A DNA stretch of 7,079 nucleotides from Leyella stercorea (lineage in GTDB: Bacteria > Bacteroidota > Bacteroidia > Bacteroidales > Bacteroidaceae), in assembly GCF_019052365.1 (NCBI RefSeq), contig NZ_JAHQUY010000103.1, positions 1 to 7,079 on the forward strand, written 5' to 3'. Under the pieces are notes generated by a model. The model made no database searches. It was not told the origin of the DNA and saw only the letters and a program-made list of their open reading frames with translations. Positions within the stretch are counted from its first letter, which is position 1. Each line of letters opens with the position of its first letter. Made by a program: the position numbers and the translations under genes. Below, one piece after another: positions 6,925 through 7,079 of this stretch.

Positions 6925-6971
6925 AAATTTATTTTTTAGTTATTATTCTTACTTGAGTAGCTACACCTTAA

Positions 6972-7073
6972 AGACTACCTCTTCTAAATTTACACCCAAT
7001 CAAAAAACAAAAAAAATGAAACTTTTACCCCAGTTCGGGATAAGAAATAGTTTATAAAAAAAGTTGGTAGTCT
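6972..7073. repeat. Distant 8-bp inverted repeat in the operon leader
   Basis: AGACTACC (6972-6979) and its exact reverse complement GGTAGTCT (7066-7073) flank an 86-base A/T-rich interval upstream of the transporter. The arms lie about 48 and 142 bases from the start codon. They could be two operator half-sites or a long-range stem in the leader RNA. An 8-bp match over this distance can also arise by chance. Confidence 0.4.
6985..6992 (-). promoter_or_regulatory. Weak -7-like element upstream of the transporter operon
   Basis: The minus strand reads TAAATTTA, one base from the TAnnTTTG consensus, about 60 bases upstream of the transporter ATG. TTTG occurs 15 bases further upstream, shorter than the usual 19-21, inside a run of T residues. 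If the operon is controlled by an ECF sigma factor, as the STN domain suggests, the real promoter may not match this consensus. The rest of 6925-7079 is A/T-rich with no gene. Confidence 0.2.
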
Positions 7074-7079
7074 CATAAA

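Noticed and set aside
6869..7057. Plus-strand 62-codon frame over the transporter start and leader
   Set aside because: It covers the A/T-rich promoter region and the signal-peptide codons of the opposite gene. Its Lys/Ser/Tyr-rich translation is typical of random A/T-rich DNA.

Overview
The window looks like chromosomal DNA from a Bacteroidales bacterium, most likely of the Prevotella/Bacteroides kind. The reasons are a SusC/SusD outer-membrane nutrient-uptake pair, a T9SS-type C-terminal sorting sequence, A/T-rich gene leaders with weak or absent Shine-Dalgarno motifs, and a -7 element of the Bacteroidales TAnnTTTG type. The three large genes sampled at about 45-50% GC. No rRNA, tRNA, CRISPR array or transposase gene is visible.

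From about position 7000 down to 536, everything supported is on the minus strand and forms one compact operon. The order is a SusC-like TonB-dependent transporter with an N-terminal STN signalling domain (6924-3718), a SusD-like surface lipoprotein (3694-2003) and a secreted histidine-type phosphatase (1993-716). The spacers are 23 and 9 bases. The operon ends at a strong intrinsic terminator (572-536). The leader (6925-7079) is A/T-rich and carries a distant 8-bp inverted repeat and a weak promoter candidate.

The genes probably work as a small uptake locus. SusD and SusC would capture a ligand and import it across the outer membrane, and the phosphatase would remove phosphate groups, most likely in the periplasm. 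No glycoside hydrolase, lyase or sulfatase lies between or after them here, so the phosphatase is the only enzyme clue to the substrate. Phytate-like or other phosphorylated organic molecules are a reasonable but unproven guess. The STN domain suggests control by an anti-sigma/ECF-sigma pair, which would lie outside the window.

The left 715 bases hold the operon's 3' region, with a 22-bp imperfect tandem repeat between the stop codon and the terminator. Next comes a GC-rich (about 64%) minus-strand reading frame of 60 codons that resembles the detached C-terminal sorting domain of a T9SS cargo protein and has its own terminator. Positions 24-200 are A/T-rich with no gene. The first 23 bases look like the right arm and T-tract of a plus-strand terminator belonging to a gene beyond the left edge.
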